A stretch of 21,863 nucleotides of DNA from Spartobacteria bacterium UBA5019 (GTDB taxonomy: Bacteria; Verrucomicrobiota; Verrucomicrobiia; Chthoniobacterales; Terrimicrobiaceae): the NCBI GenBank assembly GCA_002396485.1, contig DGXZ01000010.1, positions 496 through 22,358 of the forward strand. Direction: 5' to 3'. Within the stretch, counting starts at the first letter, position 1, and each line of letters begins with the position of its first letter. Of the stretch, positions 20,425-21,863 are shown piece by piece. Made by a program: the position numbers and the translations under genes. Under the pieces are notes generated by a model. The model searched no databases. It was given only the letters and a program-made list of their open reading frames with translations, and was not told where the DNA came from.

Positions 20425-21863
20425 ATGAAGACCGACTCATCGCAGACCATAGAACACCCCACACCTCCAGCAGTGGCCAGCTGGGTGGAGGAAATCGCTG
20501 CCCTCACCCGCCCCGATGCCATCCACTGGTGCGATGGCTCTGAAACCGAGGACCTCGCCATGCGCGAGACGATCGTGTCCTCGGGCGCCGGCGTGTGGCT
20601 GAACGCAGAGAAACGGCCAAATTCGCTGCTTGTCCGCAGCGACCCGCGCGATGTCGCCCGCGTGGAAGAGCGCACATTCATCTGCTCGCACTCGAAGAAA
20701 GACGCCGGTCCCACCAACAACTGGGAGGCACCGGAACAGATGAAAGTCCGCCTGAAAAAACTCTTCGCAGGATGCATGAGCGGTCGGACGATGTATGTCA
20801 TTCCCTTCAGCATGGGCCCGGTCGGCTCTCCGATCGCCCAATACGGTATCGAGATTTCCGACAGCCCCTACGTCGTGGCCAACATGCGGACCATGACCCG
20901 CCTGAGCCCGGCCGTGTATGGGGAAATCGAAAAATCCGGCACCTTTGTGAAATGCCTCCACTCGGTGGGATCTCCGCTCGCACCCTCTGCGAAGGATGTC
21001 CCCTGGCCATGCAATCCCGAGCACACCTACATCACCCACTTCCCCGAGGAACGCCTTGTGATGAGCTTCGGCTCGGGATACGGCGGCAACGCCCTCCTCG
21101 GCAAAAAATGCTTCGCCCTGCGCATTGCCTCAGCCATGGCTCGCGATGAGGGCTGGATGGCTGAACACATGCTCGTCCTGGGCGTGAAATCCCCCGATGG
21201 ACAGAAAACCTATGTCACTGCGGCATTCCCCAGCGCCTGCGGAAAGACAAATTTCGCTATGATGGTTCCCCCGCCCGACATGCGCGAGGAAGGTTGGGAG
21301 ATCAGCTGCGTGGGTGACGACATAGCCTGGATCAAGCCCGGCCCCGACGGATACCTCCGCGCCATCAACCCGGAGGCGGGATTTTTCGGCGTCGCCCCCG
21401 GAACCTCCTATGCAAGCAACCCGGTGGCGATGGATTCCATAACCCGCGACACCATTTTCACCAATGTCGCCCTCACCGATGACGGCGATGTCTGGTGGGA
21501 GGGCATGACCAAAGAACCTCCCGCGCACCTCGTCGACTGGCTCGGCCGCGACTGGGCGCCCGGCCAAACAGATGCCAGCGGGAAAACCGTGCTGAGCAGC
21601 CACCCGAACAGCCGCTTCACGGCCCCAGCCAAAAACTGCCCGCTTATCGACAGCGATTGGGAAAACCCCGCCGGCGTGCCGGTGAGCGCGATGATCTTCG
21701 GTGGACGCCGCTCCACGACGATGCCGCTCATTTTCCAAGCCTTCAACTGGGTCCACGGTGTGTATCTCGGAGCCACGATGGGCTCGGAAACCACAGCCGC
21801 CGCCGCCGGAGCCGTGGGCCAAGTCCGCCGCGACCCCATGGCCATGCTGCCCTTCTGCGGCTA
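20425..21863 (+). CDS. pckG: Phosphoenolpyruvate carboxykinase (GTP), 3' truncated
   Basis: PckG converts oxaloacetate and GTP to phosphoenolpyruvate and CO2, the entry step of gluconeogenesis. The frame is open from ATG 20425 to the window end, giving 479 of roughly 600 residues. It matches the GTP-type family: WCDGSETE near residue 35, then CMSGRTMYVIPFSMGPVGSP. The P-loop is AAFPSACGKTN (266-276), with the reactive Cys272 and Lys274, and the metal-binding GDDIAWI follows. FGGRRSTTMPLIFQAFNW is near the visible end. The ATP-type enzyme has different motifs and can be excluded. It lies 53 bp after cfa on the same strand; no terminator is evident between them, so co-transcription is possible though functionally unexpected. 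Confidence 0.97.
   Translation, partial: MKTDSSQTIEHPTPPAVASWVEEIAALTRPDAIHWCDGSETEDLAMRETIVSSGAGVWLNAEKRPNSLLVRSDPRDVARVEERTFICSHSKKDAGPTNNWEAPEQMKVRLKKLFAGCMSGRTMYVIPFSMGPVGSPIAQYGIEISDSPYVVANMRTMTRLSPAVYGEIEKSGTFVKCLHSVGSPLAPSAKDVPWPCNPEHTYITHFPEERLVMSFGSGYGGNALLGKKCFALRIASAMARDEGWMAEHMLVLGVKSPDGQKTYVTAAFPSACGKTNFAMMVPPPDMREEGWEISCVGDDIAWIKPGPDGYLRAINPEAGFFGVAPGTSYASNPVAMDSITRDTIFTNVALTDDGDVWWEGMTKEPPAHLVDWLGRDWAPGQTDASGKTVLSSHPNSRFTAPAKNCPLIDSDWENPAGVPVSAMIFGGRRSTTMPLIFQAFNWVHGVYLGATMGSETTAAAAGAVGQVRRDPMAMLPFCG

Noticed and set aside
1..21863. tRNA, rRNA, CRISPR array, insertion sequence or prophage genes
   Set aside because: No cloverleaf-like sequences, regularly spaced direct repeats, transposase or phage structural motifs were seen on either strand by reading.

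Overview
The window is GC-rich, tightly packed bacterial chromosome with short intergenic gaps, several 4-nt start/stop overlaps (TTGA, ATGA) and few convincing Shine-Dalgarno sites. The mix of genes suggests a Verrucomicrobiota-like soil or freshwater heterotroph: a CobW-type GTPase joined to a WD40 protein, a FecR-domain protein with a Pro-Thr tail, a soluble CheB-CheR-PAS protein, GTP-type PEP carboxykinase, Cfa, and large proteins I cannot place in a family. That placement is inference; nothing here is a phylogenetic marker that I could run. All genes look chromosomal. I see no rRNA, tRNA, CRISPR array, IS element or phage gene.

Layout. 1-1700 (+): the C-terminal part of a COG0523/CobW GTPase (cut by the window edge), overlapping a WD40 beta-propeller gene by 4 nt. 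1658-4962 (-): zinc-type ribosomal protein L31 (rpmE) with a strong terminator, then peptide chain release factor 1 (prfA), then a 610-residue protein of unknown function whose 3' end overlaps the WD40 gene tail to tail. 5025-7178 (+): a large MscS-family mechanosensitive channel. A 34-bp perfect palindrome lies between it and 7325-10491 (+), a compact three-gene 2-oxoacid dehydrogenase operon (E1alpha, E1beta, E2; no E3). 10758-12305 (+): a secreted FecR-domain protein with a regular 15-residue Ala/Pro repeat. 12403-13140 (+): a small two-gene module, a 59-residue protein followed without spacing and in the same frame by an AbiEii/DUF6036-like nucleotidyltransferase. Both gaps that flank this fecR-to-nucleotidyltransferase block hold diverged copies of the same hairpin-rich repeat.

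13204-17969 (-): a signalling operon of cytosolic PAS-PAS histidine kinase, NarL-type response regulator and CheB-CheR-coiled coil-PAS protein, with overlapping or abutting genes and no chemoreceptor or CheA nearby. 18124-18822 (-): an unrecognised 232-residue protein. 18981-20371 (+): a 63-residue protein overlapping cfa by 4 nt. 20425 to the end (+): pckG, truncated by the window edge.

Most genes are housekeeping or central metabolism. The parts that could be new are the FecR repeat protein, the same-frame small ORF/nucleotidyltransferase pair, the small protein coupled to cfa, the kinase-regulator-CheBR operon, and the intergenic palindromes and repeats. No known multi-gene defence or biosynthetic system is evident.
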